A stretch of DNA of 64,000 nt from Simmondsia chinensis. Taxonomy: Eukaryota > Streptophyta > Magnoliopsida > Caryophyllales > Simmondsiaceae. Positions 1 through 11,380 of this stretch are shown here, in pieces (the first letter of the stretch is position 1; each line of letters begins with the position of its first letter). Both the position numbers and the translations under genes were made by a program. The stretch covers positions 35,590,750 to 35,654,749 of the forward strand of contig JAGTTD010000005.1 in assembly GCA_018398585.1 (NCBI GenBank), given 5' to 3'. The notes under the pieces were generated by a model. It was not told the origin of the DNA and did not search any database. It saw nothing but the letters and a program-made list of their open reading frames with translations.

Positions 1-282
1 TTAACGAGCCACTGTGATCAACTCATTAACCTAGTTTATCAATTTATATAATGAAAGTGACAACAGAAAATATATAAGAAATTTAAGGAAAACAGTAAGT
101 TTAATTGAAATATTTTCCAAAGAAAATTTTCTGGAAGAAAAATCTCTTTCCTTCAACTAAACAAAGGGTAAAACTCAAGGGAACCATAATCTAGTCAATG
201 TTTTAGAGAGGAAACGTGCTTTGGCAAAACGAGGGAGACGAATTTTTTAAGACGATATTGCAAGTAAGGAGTTTGTATAGAT

Positions 283-717
283 TAGGGGTATAAATGAACC
301 GACCCAGCTCACGCGCCCTTATTGGCCGGCTCATCATAAAGCTCAAAATGATCAACTCTTTTCTATCTCAAGCCAAGCCCGAGCTAATGAAGCTCAAGCT
401 TGTAGACTCATAAGTCTAGCTTATCTTCATAAAATTCATTAGTTTAAATATATCCAATCGAGCTAAGTTTGAGCCTAAATGAGCCCAAATAACCCTTGAT
501 TGAGCTTAAATAAGCCTAAATAAGTCAATTTCAGAGCTTGCCAAGTTAAGTTCAAGCTCAACTAGGCCGATCCGAGCCTACGATAAACCAAAATCGAGTT
601 TACAGTTTCCAAACTCAACGAGCCAAACCTCAACCGTGTTAAATGCACACAAGCCGAGACTTGAGCCCTATCGAGCTCGGGTTCGCCTCGGCTCAGCTCC
701 GCAACTGTACACCTCTG
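283..717. repeat. GAGCC-rich MITE-like repeat, copy 1
   Basis: It starts TAGGGGTATAAATGAACC and ends TACACCTCTGC, a degraded form of the terminal inverted repeat seen perfectly at 8374-8787. The interior is full of GAGCCGAG and GAGCTC words on both strands. No clean target-site duplication is visible here. Confidence 0.6.
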
Positions 718-944
718 CTAGAAAAGAAGATTGGATGGCCTCGCTTTGTAGAGTTTTGGTATAAATAGGGTGTAAGAGAGCCGAGCCTCGGCTCGTTCCA
801 AGCTCAAGCCGTATGCTCTTGGATTACTTCTTGTTTTTTTCCTCTTATTGATCATAGGGAAGCAGGGAATGAAGGATTTTGACCTTTCTATGACATGATT
901 TAACACCAGAATTTTCGGAAGATGAGGGGATTTATAACTTACGT

Positions 945-1345
945 ATCGTGAGATTTAAACATTTAGCATCTAGATGACATTACATTCATTATATATACTA
1001 AGGTGTCTAGGGGTTTGAAAATTCTATCAGCTAAGTATCCTAATTTGGAAGCCGGTGAACTTTTATTAAACTTCAACCAATTTTAAAGAAAATGTTGATC
1101 TGGTATATGGTTATAATAATATTTATGAGCCAGCTCCGTGTTTCCAATGAAATGCTAGCAAATTACAGTCAAATTTTTATCAATTGTAGTGGAAGCTACC
1201 TCTATATATTGTTAGAATCATGTTCCATGCCAGTACTTTCTAACAAAAATCCACCAAATTCTAGCATGATTGACAAAATTTTAAACTTCAAGGTACTTAA
1301 GAGAGAATTTTTAAACCAAAAAGTAACATATTGTATATATTGAAG
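945..1345. repeat. Unclassified AT-rich repeat, copy 1 of 3
   Basis: The segment shares ordered words such as TATATATTGTTAGAATCATG, CTAACAAAAATCC and AAGGTACTTAA with about 48830-49340 and 52960-53405. It has no coding capacity and no obvious terminal repeats. The class is unknown. The 53.2 kb copy is split by a gag-only copia element. Confidence 0.5.
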
Positions 1346-1471
1346 CGTCGGAGGTAGTTAGAGGACAAATGACCAAAACTCATAATACTTAAAGTGGCAA
1401 ATCTCAAAAACAAATAATCATTGGAACTCATGTTAGAGCATAAATTATAAAATTAAAATTTTGTAACTTAC

Positions 1472-1594
1472 CGATGCCTAAACCCCGATATGGCGCCAAG
1501 ACGCCCAACGTCATGATGTAAACCCGAACAACCCCGCCTTCTTTCTTCTCCAAGCGACAAGCAATTGCTCCAACGCATATGTCACTATAGTATG
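1472..1594 (-). CDS. NAA50: N-alpha-acetyltransferase 50 (NatE catalytic subunit), exon 2
   Basis: This exon encodes residues 49-89 of a GNAT-fold N-terminal acetyltransferase. The translation runs from AYYSDICVGAIACRLE through VYIMTLGVLAPYRGLGIG. The acetyl-CoA binding motif (R/Q)xxGx(G/A) is present as RGLGIG, and residue order matches plant NAA50/SAN closely. The minus-strand acceptor is CCATTCTCAG|CATAC and the donor is ATCG|GTAAG. The split codon G|CA joins exon 1 (..FSKL) to AYYSD exactly as in the family. NAA50 acetylates the N-terminal Met of nascent proteins at the ribosome with NAA10/NAA15. The remaining C-terminal half is outside the window. A degraded retroposon lies directly upstream of this exon's acceptor (about 1600-1990). 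Confidence 0.93.
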
Positions 1595-1599
1595 CTGAG

Positions 1600-1990
1600 A
1601 ATGGAAAAGACAAAAGCAAAAAGATTAAGAGAGAAAACATATACAAAAAGCTAAAGATAAGATGTCTTAAGTCATCAAATAAAAGCCCAAAAACTAATAA
1701 GATTAAGTGTTCCAATCTCTCTGCAAATCTGCCAATGCTATGTCTAGTAAGATCCCAAGGCTCTTAGTCCAAAGAGCACCTAAAGATACCACAATATTCT
1801 ATGATAAATTCACTGGTGTATACAGGTCTTTGAAAAATATTCCTTTCTAGTCAAATACACCAAAAAATCTCAACCTTAGCTGCTAAGATTAGGACGTCTT
1901 TCCTCCCTCCTATGCTATGGCAATTGATCAGAAGTTTTCCTCCTCCATATGCCATGGTATTTGATCAGAAGAGTACTCTTAACTAATCTT
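1600..1990 (-). mobile_element. Degraded retroposon fragment next to exon 2
   Basis: The sequence aligns by eye with the TSD-flanked minus-strand retroposon at 7942-8317: shared order GAGAGAAA..TACAAAA..GACAAGATGTC, then CTC(A)AAGCTCTTTGTCCAAA, AATTCACTGGTGTA and CAATCTTAGCTG. It abuts the splice acceptor of NAA50 exon 2, so the polypyrimidine tract may partly derive from it. No poly(A) or TSD is preserved. Confidence 0.5.
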
Positions 1991-2169
1991 CGACTAATCC
2001 ATGTCTGATAAAAAAGAGAGAGTTGTAGTGCCTAAACTTCCAAATTGGACACAATTACACATGTGATACAAGTATTAGACTTGAGGACAATTTGTAGCCT
2101 TTTCCAAATTACAAAGCCAAATCTATCACAAGGACAAGTAACTTTGACTTGGCACCTCATGGAGCGTTA

Positions 2170-2906
2170 TGTCACGGGACGGTTTTTGACACCCTTGTCA
2201 AGCCCGTGCGCCACTTAACTTCACTCCGAAAGTACCTCGCTAAGTCAGGCTCCTCGTTAACCCGAAGGTTGTGTTTATGCGGAATAAAGGCAAAAGAGTG
2301 TTTTGGAACAAAGGAAATAGAGTCACAATAACAATGTAAGTATACGTTCAAAGGGACAATGAGATTGGATTAATTTGGGTGAGTTTGGACACCCTTGGCA
2401 ATTGCCATTCCTTATTATTTATACTCAATGATATTTACAATATGCATGAACCGTGTGTATTTCCCAAGGGGCACGGTTCATTACCTAAGAGCCATGAATA
2501 TTAAATAGGTACATGAATCTAGTCTAAATACATGGAATGTTAAAGGGACAAAATCGGGTGCACTCCCCTTGGACTAAGCGTGTCAAGTGGACCGTGTAAA
2601 TGATCCAAGAGACGCGCCTCAATCAGCAAGGGACGCGACCTTTGGGAAGGACATGGGCGCCCGTGTCTGGGCCTGCGCCTGGGCGCGCTGGGACGCGACC
2701 CTGACACTGCCTGGACCGTGTCTGGGCCGTGTCTGGGGCGTGTCAAGGCCCTTTGGACGCGACCCTTCGTGTCAAGCGACATGTCCTCCCGTTTACATAC
2801 ACGCATCAAGTAAATTAAGGAAAAATAAGGAAGGCCTAGTACTTCCTAGGTCCTTCTAGTACATTATTAAAAATAAAAAGTACTATACTATTGGCGGTCC
2901 GTGACA
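2170..2906 (-). mobile_element. Solo LTR in NAA50 intron 1
   Basis: It has matched ends TGTCACGGGACG and CGGTCCGTGACA, that is TG..CA with an imperfect terminal inverted repeat. The 4 bp GTTA lies directly outside both ends (2166-2169 and 2907-2910). Read on the minus strand it has a TATA-like GAGTATAAATAA in its middle, which favours minus orientation. A GC-rich block (2580-2780) repeats the words GACGCGACC and CGTGTCTGGG. There is no internal region or partner LTR, so it is a solo LTR. Superfamily is uncertain. Confidence 0.75.
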
Positions 2907-3530
2907 GTTAGGTCTATTCAAATCCCACCATCGGTGCAAACAATGCTTCAATACATGGGTCTCAAAGGAATCACAGTGTCTCCGCATATGCACAGAAGGC
3001 CCCCAAGAGGAAAAACAACACTATCACGACTTCGTACCATAGTTGCATGAAGTAGGAGTGGGAGCAAGAGCGGGAGTGGAAACATAAGCGGGAATGGGGA
3101 AGCGTCCAGTCATAGAAGTTTTAAAAGTTGGGAACGTCAAGGGAGCACTCATATTACTGTACACTAGATATACAAGAAAAAAAATAAAATGTCATCAATT
3201 AAGTCGTTAAAAAATTAATATCAAAACAAAGTCAATATTAAGCAACAAACACGAAAATTAAGTAAGAAAAATTGGCTTCATAATATCCACACAATTCAAT
3301 CATTCTATAAATTGAGTGATATAATTAGTTAATAAATCATCTTATAAGTATTTTTTTATCAAAATGATTCCATAATTGTTTGAATTGTGTTTTCGTCGAG
3401 TTTAATATGAGTTGGGAATGCCAATTTGACTTCGAAACACCAAGTTGCATTCCTCAGTATAAACATTAGCATTTTAAAAGTTCCTAGCAACTACGCTTGA
3501 GACTAGTTCTTTAGGTAGTGTCTACCGTGA

Positions 3531-3672
3531 ACAACCACCACCACCCAATACCTTAAAGATGTTCATGCTAAGGCAAGGTCTGGGGAGGATAAAATGCAAG
3601 CAGTTTTACCCCTACAGGATACTACCTTATAGAGAGGCTATTTCCGAAGGGCCTCTAACCCTAAAAAAAGGA
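3531..3672 (-). mobile_element. Degraded TS-like SINE tail
   Basis: On the minus strand it reads like the shared SINE body: GGTTAGAGGCCCTTCGG, then a reduced purine block, TACCC-type words and a decayed TTG-like tail (ACAACCACCACC on the plus strand). It is diverged and lacks a visible TSD. Confidence 0.4.
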
Positions 3673-5740
3673 GCACTATTTACAAAATCAGGGATTGCTA
3701 CCCCCTGGCCTACCCAGAACATTCACTATGAAATTGTGTTTGCTAAATGAACCTCTCATCTGATTAAAAAAAAAAAGAACCTCCCATGGTCAACTGAATC
3801 GGTATTAAGAAATGGAGCAATTTGACTAATTGTTCAGGATTGATAACCTGGATAAGGGAAAATAAGACAACTTAGCTAAGTCAAACCCTAATGCAGAATA
3901 AAAGCACCAATGTTCATTATCCATCGGCATCTGAAAAAAACAAGGCCAGTCACATAAGATCAATGTCCCTTCCCTCCAAACAAATTGAAATATTCAGACA
4001 ATTTATTACTGACAATGTGACAATGGGTCTATACAGAGCAGCCATGGGTCGACATACAAATAGGATGGAAGACACAGGGCTAGTCATTACCCTAGATAAC
4101 AGAAATAGTTGCTCAAGGCCCCTAATTGCCAAAGACCCTTTTCTAAGAATTAATTAGATTATTAATTTGCTTCTTTTGTATATCATGAATCAAAATTATA
4201 CGAATAACGATCTATGTATGATACTACATAAATGCATATACACATATCTAACATAAATGACCTACAAATTAGCTAGTATTATAGCACAACATACGTAGTA
4301 TTAGAGGTATGCTTGAGTTGGTTTGACACTTCATTAGTAAAAAAAGGAGGCAATGGTCAAAACTTGTTAAAAATCCCTAAAGTCTCAAGACCAGCCCTAG
4401 GCAGACATCGAGCACTCAAAAGGATTTATAGATCTAAACACTGAAGCAAAGCAGACAGACAGCAAAGGCAAAAAGTTTTTAAGGATGAAATTGGGTAGAA
4501 TACGTTAAAAAGACATTACATTTGACAGGAAAAGAAGAAGGAACAAGTAGGGTATAGTATTTACTGTATATTGAGTGAAGGTGACATATTTTGCAAAAAG
4601 AACGACACCGGCAGCATGTTAAGAGAAAGTTGAAAGCAAAATGAAGCTTCAATACATGCTTGTTTTAAACATTTTGCACTTTGTGTTTTTCCCCCCTACT
4701 TCCAAACTTGTTGTTCTAGTGTATCTAGTAAATATTATAACTTTCTTGTTCCATTTCTTAATCAAAATACTTCTCTAAGGTGTTTTCGTCGATTACACAG
4801 CCCCGCCTTTTAATATAGAAGGATCTAGCTGGGTATACTTTCAAATTTCCAGAAAGAAAAGATGCAATGGAGATTGACCAGTAGCTAGGAATATGTTGAA
4901 AATAAATGCTCCAGAAAGGGAAATTTGGGATTGTAACTCTCACATTGTTGCATCATAGCAAAGGCAGAACCATTCACACACAGAAACCTTACTATATCAA
5001 TGCCTCCATCTAGCTCAAAGGAAAACATTTTCCTTACAGAAGACATTATTCTTCACAAATATTTTCAACCGAAAATATACTTTTCTTAAAAATTCTTGTC
5101 CTTGTAGCTATAGGGAACAATTTCATTCTATAAGTTTATATGGGGGGTCATGTTTGACCAAGTTTAGGTTGAAGTGAAACATATGACATGAGGTTATTGC
5201 AGAAAACCCCTCCATGAAGGAAAATATTTTTTTCCTTTTCATTGGAGGGAAATATTATTTGTAGTTATTGCTATGAGTTATGCAAAGAAATGTTAGAACT
5301 TAAATGAAAAAGGTATTCCGTCAAAATAAACAGAGCCTGCAAATAGAAAAGGCAATATTGCAATTTTATGTGCCAATTAAGCTTTCATCTGATGGTAAAA
5401 TTAACAAAGTTGAGGTCTTAGGCCAAGAAATTGTAAGTTCAAATCCCCCCAATTGCACTGACCGACCAAAAAAAATCGTAACTTTATGAAAGCCATTATG
5501 GTCCACATTAGCTATCGTGTTTTACAAGTTCTATAACCATGGTTTCTATATTTGAGCTCCACACAATTGATCATCCAAAAGGCATAGCAGTGGATCTGAA
5601 ATTCTCAGTTGGAACCGAGGAAAAAAGCTTTTTTGGTGTTCACCGTGGAAAGAAAGGTGTTTTTTAAAAAAAAAAGAAGTTGTTTTTCTATTTTAAGCAG
5701 AAATAAGAAAATAGTAATGCTCCTTTAGAACAAAAGATGA

Positions 5741-5988
5741 AGAACAGCAACAAGAAACCCAGTGCCTTAAGGGCTCCCACATATGCAGGGTCTAGGAGGG
5801 GTGGGATATACGCAGCCTTATCCCTGCAGGGTGCTACCCTAAAGGGAGGTTGTGTTCGAGGACTCCTGACCTGAGAAGCATAAAAGCATAGAAGCACAAA
5901 AGCATCTAAACGTAAGAGCATAAGAACAATGACACAGCAAGCTTATAGAAAACATACAACAGTAATAGGCAATAAAGCAATAAAGAGA
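5741..5988 (-). mobile_element. TTG-tailed SINE
   Basis: The minus strand carries the family body: CAGGTCAGGAGTCCTCGAAC, GGGTAGCACCCTGCAGGG, AAGGCTGCGTATATCCCACC, GGGAGCCCTTAAGGCACTGGG, then a decayed TTG tail. An imperfect TSD beginning CTTTAGAA lies at about 5723 and 5989. The head upstream of the body is A-rich and unlike 5S rRNA. Confidence 0.65.
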
Positions 5989-6339
5989 CTTTAGAATAGA
6001 AGAAGCAAAAACTAAAACATTTGCATGCAAAAATAACACTATTGCTAGCATTTTTTACAAGCATAGTTTTGCAAAGATGCATATGGAAAAAACAGTTTTT
6101 TCATAGCATATGGCTGAACAAGCCCAATGGAAACAAGAAAGGACCATTGAAGTCATTCCAGAGCAAATGTACCCACAAACTAAACCAAATCATAAGCCTT
6201 TATATACTCTTTGACCATATGCAGGCTTGCCTACCATGTTTTTCTAGCTAGCAGAAGAAAGAGATAAAAAAAAAGGACGCATCTACCCAGGTACAGATGC
6301 CCGTATAGCAACCGATTCCAATATGAAGCATCAAGTTGG

Positions 6340-6860
6340 CTTATGAGCAAGACTAGTCCTGAGATTTTAGGGGTCCAAAGCAAGTTTTGATTGATAGGCT
6401 TTTCTTGATAGCATAGGTGTCCAAGTCACCTCAAACACATCTCGACTAATCCATTTTATATATTATTATACCATATAATATGTGGGTCCTTATATTATAT
6501 ATGCCATAAACATCTATAGTGTATCATACAACAATAACAACAACAATTAAACTCAACGCCTCAAAAAGGTTCCTACCAAGGCAAAGTCAACGGAGGGTAA
6601 GATGTATGCAGCCTTACCCCTATAGAGTGCGACCCTATAGGAAGGTCATTTCCAAAGAGCCTCCAACCTTAAAAGTAATAGTGTACTAGGTCGCTATTTC
6701 TCCAGTTAGGAATAGTATTGTATGGTAAAAGCAAATTGATAATATAACTAATTCTCAAAAAGGGGTCATTAACAAATTGGGGGTTACAAGCAATTGCTTG
6801 GGTCACTTGGGGTCGTAACTGGCTCTGGTTATGAATAAAGTGATTCGACTTAGCACCTTA
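6340..6860. repeat. Unclassified repeat, copy 1 of 2
   Basis: It matches 50885-51270 in order: a CCTGAGATTTT..GGG..CAAAGCAAG block, GGTGTCC..TCAA.C..ACACATCT, then AAGCAAATT..ATATAACTA and ACAAGCAATTGCTTGGG. A SINE (6529-6690) interrupts this copy where the other has none. Function and class are unknown. Confidence 0.5.
6529..6690 (-). mobile_element. TTG-tailed SINE fragment
   Basis: On the minus strand: GGTTGGAGGCTCTTTGG, a CCTATAGGGTCGCACTCTA block, GTAAGGCTGCATACATC, then GTTGTTGTTATTGTTG. Words resembling ATAGTGTA lie at both edges and may be a decayed TSD. The paralogous repeat near 51.1 kb lacks this insert. Confidence 0.6.
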
Positions 6861-7941
6861 AAAAGCATTAGATCTGAGTTTCAGACACCACCAATGAGTG
6901 TAAACAATTTTTTGGGGCCACCAAGTGGGTTGGTTCTAGCAAAGCGAGAATAAGAGTGTCCAAAAGCTTTCCAATTGAAAAACGCCCTGATTACAAAAAC
7001 AAAATGGGAGAAAGGGCTCTGACATGGGGCTAGCCTTTTGCATTTAGCTCCACTGAGAAATGTGAGGCCCCTTAAAAGGCTGTAGATCCGACAGCATCAC
7101 CCCATTCCCTTTCCCTACAGATCTTTCCCATCTATTTCCAAGTTGTTCAACAGCTCAATGTGGTATAGCACAACTTGCTGCTCAAAAACACAACTCAATT
7201 TTATTTCTTCAAAACGGAAAACTAGTGAATTACAAAGCTGTATTTATAGAAACGCTAAACCCTATTGGATGATCAAAGAGATAACTATGAAATAGACTAA
7301 AAAAACTACTTCTCTAAATAAAAACAACCAATAATAGTCCTAGAAACTAAAAAGATATATTTTAATCTAATCCTCGCAATTAATCTCTTGGAATCTAATA
7401 AAAGATCAATGTCATATAATCAGTATTCCTCTTCTTCCATGATGCATCACAATGACTCTTTTCATTTCTAGTCCCCCCAACTCCAATGACAAACTAACCA
7501 GAGCATCAGTGCAGTTGTTGTCTTATTTAGACTATTGGGCTCTCTCTTAGTTCCGCAAGTAAGATTTAGTGATTCTAACCTCGAACACCATATTTTACTA
7601 CCTCAACCTCAGTAGTGCTACTAGGATCTCATTAAAGGTCCTACATATTTCTCTTATTTATTAAATATTGTTAGAATATAAAACCATTCTCGGGGCTTCA
7701 CTCATTAACTTAAGTTTTTGAAACAGTTGGTTCCTTGATATGGCATAAGAGCCTTGTTGACCAATTGAATCCCAATAGTCCCCACTCTCACTATTAATAT
7801 AGTTTGAACACGAGCTATGAGGCGGGTCTATACACCACGCACACTTCAAACCCAACGGATATTTGCGTGAGTGGACATGTCGTGAGTGGACATGTCATAA
7901 CATAAAACCATTCCTAAGACTTTATCCACTAGCTTAAGTTT

Positions 7942-8317
7942 TTTTTTTTTTTTTTTGGAAAAAGAAATAATATTAAAAGAGAAAGAGTGTACAAAAGTTT
8001 AAGGACAAGATGTCCTCAAAATTACATAATGCAACAATGAAAATCGTAAACTAATAACATAAGGCCTTCCAATCCCTTTACAAGCCAACTAAGGCTATGT
8101 CAGCAAATTCTCTAAAGCTCTTTGTCCAAAAGTTGCTAAAAAGACCACCTTCTTACATAAGAAATTAACTGGTGTAGGCTAATCTTCAAAGATCTTAGCA
8201 TTCCAAACACCACAGAATCACAATCTTAGCTGTGGAGAATAACATCAACACATCTTCCTTCTTTCTTACGCCATGAAACTTCATTAGTAGGACATCCTCA
8301 ACCGATCTTGGGCTAAC
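7942..8317 (-). mobile_element. 5'-truncated poly(A) retroposon (LINE-like)
   Basis: A run of T at its left end is a poly(A) tail on the minus strand. A 16 bp TSD, CCACTAGCTTAAGTTT, flanks it at 7926-7941 and 8318-8333. The body has no long ORF. A related, older copy is at about 1600-1990. The precise target duplication and tail show L1-type retroposition. Which LINE or transcript was copied is not clear. Confidence 0.8.
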
Positions 8318-8373
8318 CCACTAGCTTAAGTTTCTACGATACTTGGTTCCTCGACAAACATCATCCCCACCTC

Positions 8374-8787
8374 TAGGGGTGTAAATGAGCCGAGCAGGCT
8401 CGTAATAAAGCTCGAAAAGCTCGGCTCACTTTGAGCTCAAGCCGCGCCGAGTCGGGATCGTTTAGCTTATCGAGTCGAGCCCGAGCCTAGTGAAGCTCAA
8501 GCTTGTAGGCTTAGGAGCCTACGAGCTTTTGTTATTATGGTATATTTGCTTAAATATTGCTCAATGAAGCCATATTGGAGCCCAGATGAGCCGAGCCGAG
8601 CCGAGCCGAGCCGAGCTTGAACGAGCCCAAACGAGCCTATATTCAGCTTAGATGAGCCGAAATATTGCAAGCTTTATTAGAAGCTTGCCGAGCTTAGATC
8701 GAGCCAAGCCTAAGCCGAGCTTAATGGTAACGAGCTGAGCCTCAAGCCTAGCAGGCTCGGGCTCGGCTCAGCTCAAATACACCCCTA
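8374..8787. mobile_element. hAT-like MITE, GAGCC-rich (intact copy)
   Basis: It has perfect 10 bp terminal inverted repeats TAGGGGTGTA / TACACCCCTA and a perfect 8 bp TSD CCCACCTC (8366-8373, 8788-8795), the length typical of hAT transposons. The 414 bp interior has no ORF and is dominated by GAGCCGAGC and its complement, so it can fold extensively. Other copies are at about 283, 48223, 51366, 56600 and 62240. Confidence 0.85.
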
Positions 8788-9239
8788 CCCACCTCTGCGG
8801 GACTCGTTCATTTCTGAAAATTTATTCTGTATCAACTCAATTTCAAAGCGTTAGAAACAAGTTTACAAGATGATTCTTGTGCAGCTCTTGTATCACCCAT
8901 CCCACTACCTATAGGCAAACTCAAACCAACATCCTCTTTCAGATTCCAATATGGTAACCAATTCAAGATACCATATTTGAAGAGTCGCCCATTATAAAAT
9001 TTCTGATTCATTACTTGACCCAGATCCTATGAACTCCATACTAGTCCTACATATGCCATTCTACCCGTTAAGCTCTCTCTTCCGTTCATTTTACTAGAAA
9101 AATAATCAATCCCTACTGCAATTACTTGAAACAATCGAAGCTGGTGCAGATTAGCAGAAGAGCCAGGCATAATATGCTCAAACCTTAACTTATAATAAGA
9201 GATTTAGGACCCAAGACAAAAATAGAACACACCTCTAAA

Positions 9240-9480
9240 TTCTTAGTATTGGTTAGAGTATAAAACCATTCATGCCCTTCATCCATTAGCTTAAGATTAG
9301 GGATAGCTGGTTTCTTGACATGTTATTAAAGCATTGTTGACCAAGAGGTCACGAATTAAATCCCAACAATCCCAACTCTTGATATTAATATAATTCGAAA
9401 ATAAGGTGTAAGGTAGGTCTGTGCATTATCCATGTTTCAAGCCCTTGGGCATTTGCATGAGGGACATGTTCAAGTATAAA
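9240..9480. repeat. Dispersed monomer related to the exon-1-proximal array
   Basis: It carries the same ordered words as the 10.1-11.2 kb array: ATAAAACCATT, TAGCTTAAG, a GGTTTCTTGA segment, GAGGTCACGAATTAAATCCC and GATATTAATATAATT. Another such monomer is at about 7670-7860 and a further one at about 9935-10085. Confidence 0.5.
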
Positions 9481-10089
9481 AATTACTAGGTGTTCACAAT
9501 CAGCTTAACCGTTTTTGGATAGTAGGTTACTTGATGGTAAGTTAACAAAGATAACATAAAAGTTAGCATTCGAACAACAAAGTGACAAAGCATAGAGCCA
9601 AACAATAACATAACATCCACAGCTTTAGGAATAGGTAAACACTACACACCCTTTGGATAATTTCATGAAATTTAAGTGAACACAAAACTTTCTGATTCAT
9701 CAAACAACTAAAACTATCAATTTGTATTAAATAGACTCCTCACTGTAATCAGAGTGCACAACAACTAAGAAAATGTCCACATCGCATTCTTTTCATAGTC
9801 AATAGATTAAACATTTTGGTCATAATTGCAATGGATGTTCTAATCAATATAAAGTTTTTGATAAAGTTAAAATGTCCTAGGTACTTTGGTTTCGAACAAT
9901 GATTACCAAAGATAAAATTAAGAACACCTAAACAAAATAGGGGGAGTATACTTCACCTATCAATGAAAGCTTTTGGATAGTTGGTTCCTTAAAAGCCTTT
10001 GTTCATCAAAACGTCAAGCGTTCCAATCTCAATAGCTCTCACTTTTAATATTGATATAATTTCAATATTACGAGAAAACATTACTTGTT

Positions 10090-11220
10090 ACATTATAAAA
10101 TCATTCATGGGCCTTAATCAAACAATTTAAACTTTTGGGATTGATTCCTCAATTAGGGGATCAAAAAGGTCATGTATTTAAATCTCAACTGCCCTCACTT
10201 TCAGTATTAATAAAATTTCAACACAACCTACACAATGACATGGCCCATTGTAATATAAAAAATTTTAACCTTAACCTAACAACTCAAGCTTTTGAGACGG
10301 TCAGATTCCTCAATTGCGAGGACTGAAGAGGTTACGGATTTGAATCTCACCCAGCCCACTTTCAATATCAATATAATCCTGGCACAAGACAATACCCATG
10401 AAACCCTTTTTAAACCTTAACTTAATTGCTTAAAATTTTAAGATACTTTGACTCCTCAATTGGAGAAATTAAAGTGGGTAGGATCAAAAAAGTCGCGCAT
10501 TCAAATCTCAACCACCCTTACTTTCAATATTACTATAATTTCAGCACAATCTACCTCAAGACACAACATGTTACAATCAAAAACCCTTTTTAAACGATAA
10601 CCTAACAGCATAAACTTTTGAGGCAGTTAGATTCCTCAATTGAGGAAATTCAAGAGGTCCCACATTCAAACCTCAACCGTCCCCGTTTTCAATATCAATA
10701 TAATCCCAGCACATGACATACACCCATAAAATCCCTTTTAAACCATAACCTAGCATTTGAGACAAATGACTCCTAAATTGGAGAAATTAAAGTGGGTAGG
10801 ATCAAAATAGTCCTGCATTCAAATCCCAACCGCCCACACTTCCCATCGTTAATGTAATTTCAACACAATGTACAAAACGACATGAAAAAACCCTTTTTAA
10901 ACCATAACCTAACACCTTAAACTTTTGAGACTGTTAATTCATCGATCGGAGAAATCAAAACTGGATGATCGGAGAAATCGGTCACCCGTTCGAATCTCAA
11001 CTTCCCGCTTTCAATATTAATATAATTTCCACACAAGACATACACATAAAACCCTTCTTGAACCTTACCCTAGCAGCCTAAACTTTTGAGACAGTTAATT
11101 CCTTAATCAAACAAAATAAAATATTAATATAATTTCAGCACAACAAAATACCCATAAAACCCTTTTAAAACCATAACCCAACGGCTTAAACTTTTGAGAG
11201 AGTAAATTCCTCGATTGGAG
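10090..11220. repeat. Degenerate tandem array, ~150 bp period
   Basis: About eight units follow each other. Each has a TAAACTTTTGAG segment, TTCCTCAATT, a (CG)CATTCAAATCTCAACC segment, CACTTTCAATATTAATATAATTT and CCCATAAAACCC. The TTCCTCAATT landmark falls near 10147, 10305, 10452, 10633, 10770, 10938, 11100 and 11207, so spacing runs from about 107 to 181 bp. The array ends only ~15 bp inside the intron from NAA50 exon 1. The CATTCAAATCTC word resembles a pol III B box, so the monomer may be tRNA-SINE derived; that is inference. Confidence 0.65.
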
Positions 11221-11235
11221 AAATCAAATAAATAC

Positions 11236-11380
11236 CTAATTTGGAGAAGTCGGAGGAGGAGAGAGCATCGGAGTAGTACTTGTCGTTGTAGCGGACAGGG
11301 AAGAGAGCGACGTTGAGCTTCTTCAACTGCATTATGTTCTTATCTCTCACTCCATCCAGTGATATCGCCACCTGCTTCAT
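11236..11380 (-). CDS. NAA50: N-alpha-acetyltransferase 50, exon 1 with start codon
   Basis: The exon codes for residues 1-48 plus one base: MKQVAISLDGVRDKNIMQL, then LFPVRYNDKYYSDAL and SDFSKL. This is the conserved N terminus of plant NAA50, and NDKYY belongs to the substrate-binding region of the family. The ATG is at 11380-11378. The donor is TTAG|GTATTT, and the reading frame continues without fault in exon 2 more than 9 kb away. The start is chosen because the upstream sequence in frame is CT/GA repeat typical of a 5' UTR. Intact splice sites and high conservation suggest a working gene, but exons 3 onward are not in the window. Confidence 0.93.

Larger units (their letters stand above)
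1..1471 (-). other. NAA50 intron 2, partial
   Basis: This stretch lies downstream of NAA50 exon 2 on the minus strand and runs off the window. It begins at the exon 2 donor (minus strand ATCG|GTAAGT). It holds a GAGCC-rich MITE-like repeat (283-717) and one copy of an AT-rich repeat (about 945-1345) that recurs near 49.0 and 53.2 kb. I see no further NAA50 exon in it, so exon 3 must lie left of position 1. Confidence 0.75.
1595..11235 (-). other. NAA50 intron 1 (9.6 kb)
   Basis: The intron is bounded on the minus strand by the donor TTAG|GTATTT after exon 1 and the acceptor TTCTCAG before exon 2. Joining the two exons restores an uninterrupted NAA50 reading frame. It is filled with mobile elements listed separately: a solo LTR, SINEs, a hAT-like MITE, a poly(A) retroposon and a tandem array. 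The stretches 2911-3530, 3720-5720, 6861-7925 and 8796-9230 show no gene. The last includes AT-rich sequence with LTR-like fragments that I cannot classify. Confidence 0.88.

Noticed and set aside
2540..2859. GC-rich open frames on both strands as a small gene
   Set aside because: They lie inside the solo LTR at 2170-2906 and reflect repeated GACGCGACC words; neither shows a domain.
5400..5490. tRNA gene
   Set aside because: A B-box-like GTTCAAATCCCC occurs, but no acceptor stem, anticodon arm or A box can be assembled. The same holds for 27830-27900.
10090..11220. CRISPR array
   Set aside because: Units are diverged, of irregular length and without conserved short repeats and unique spacers; the sequence is an intron of a plant gene.
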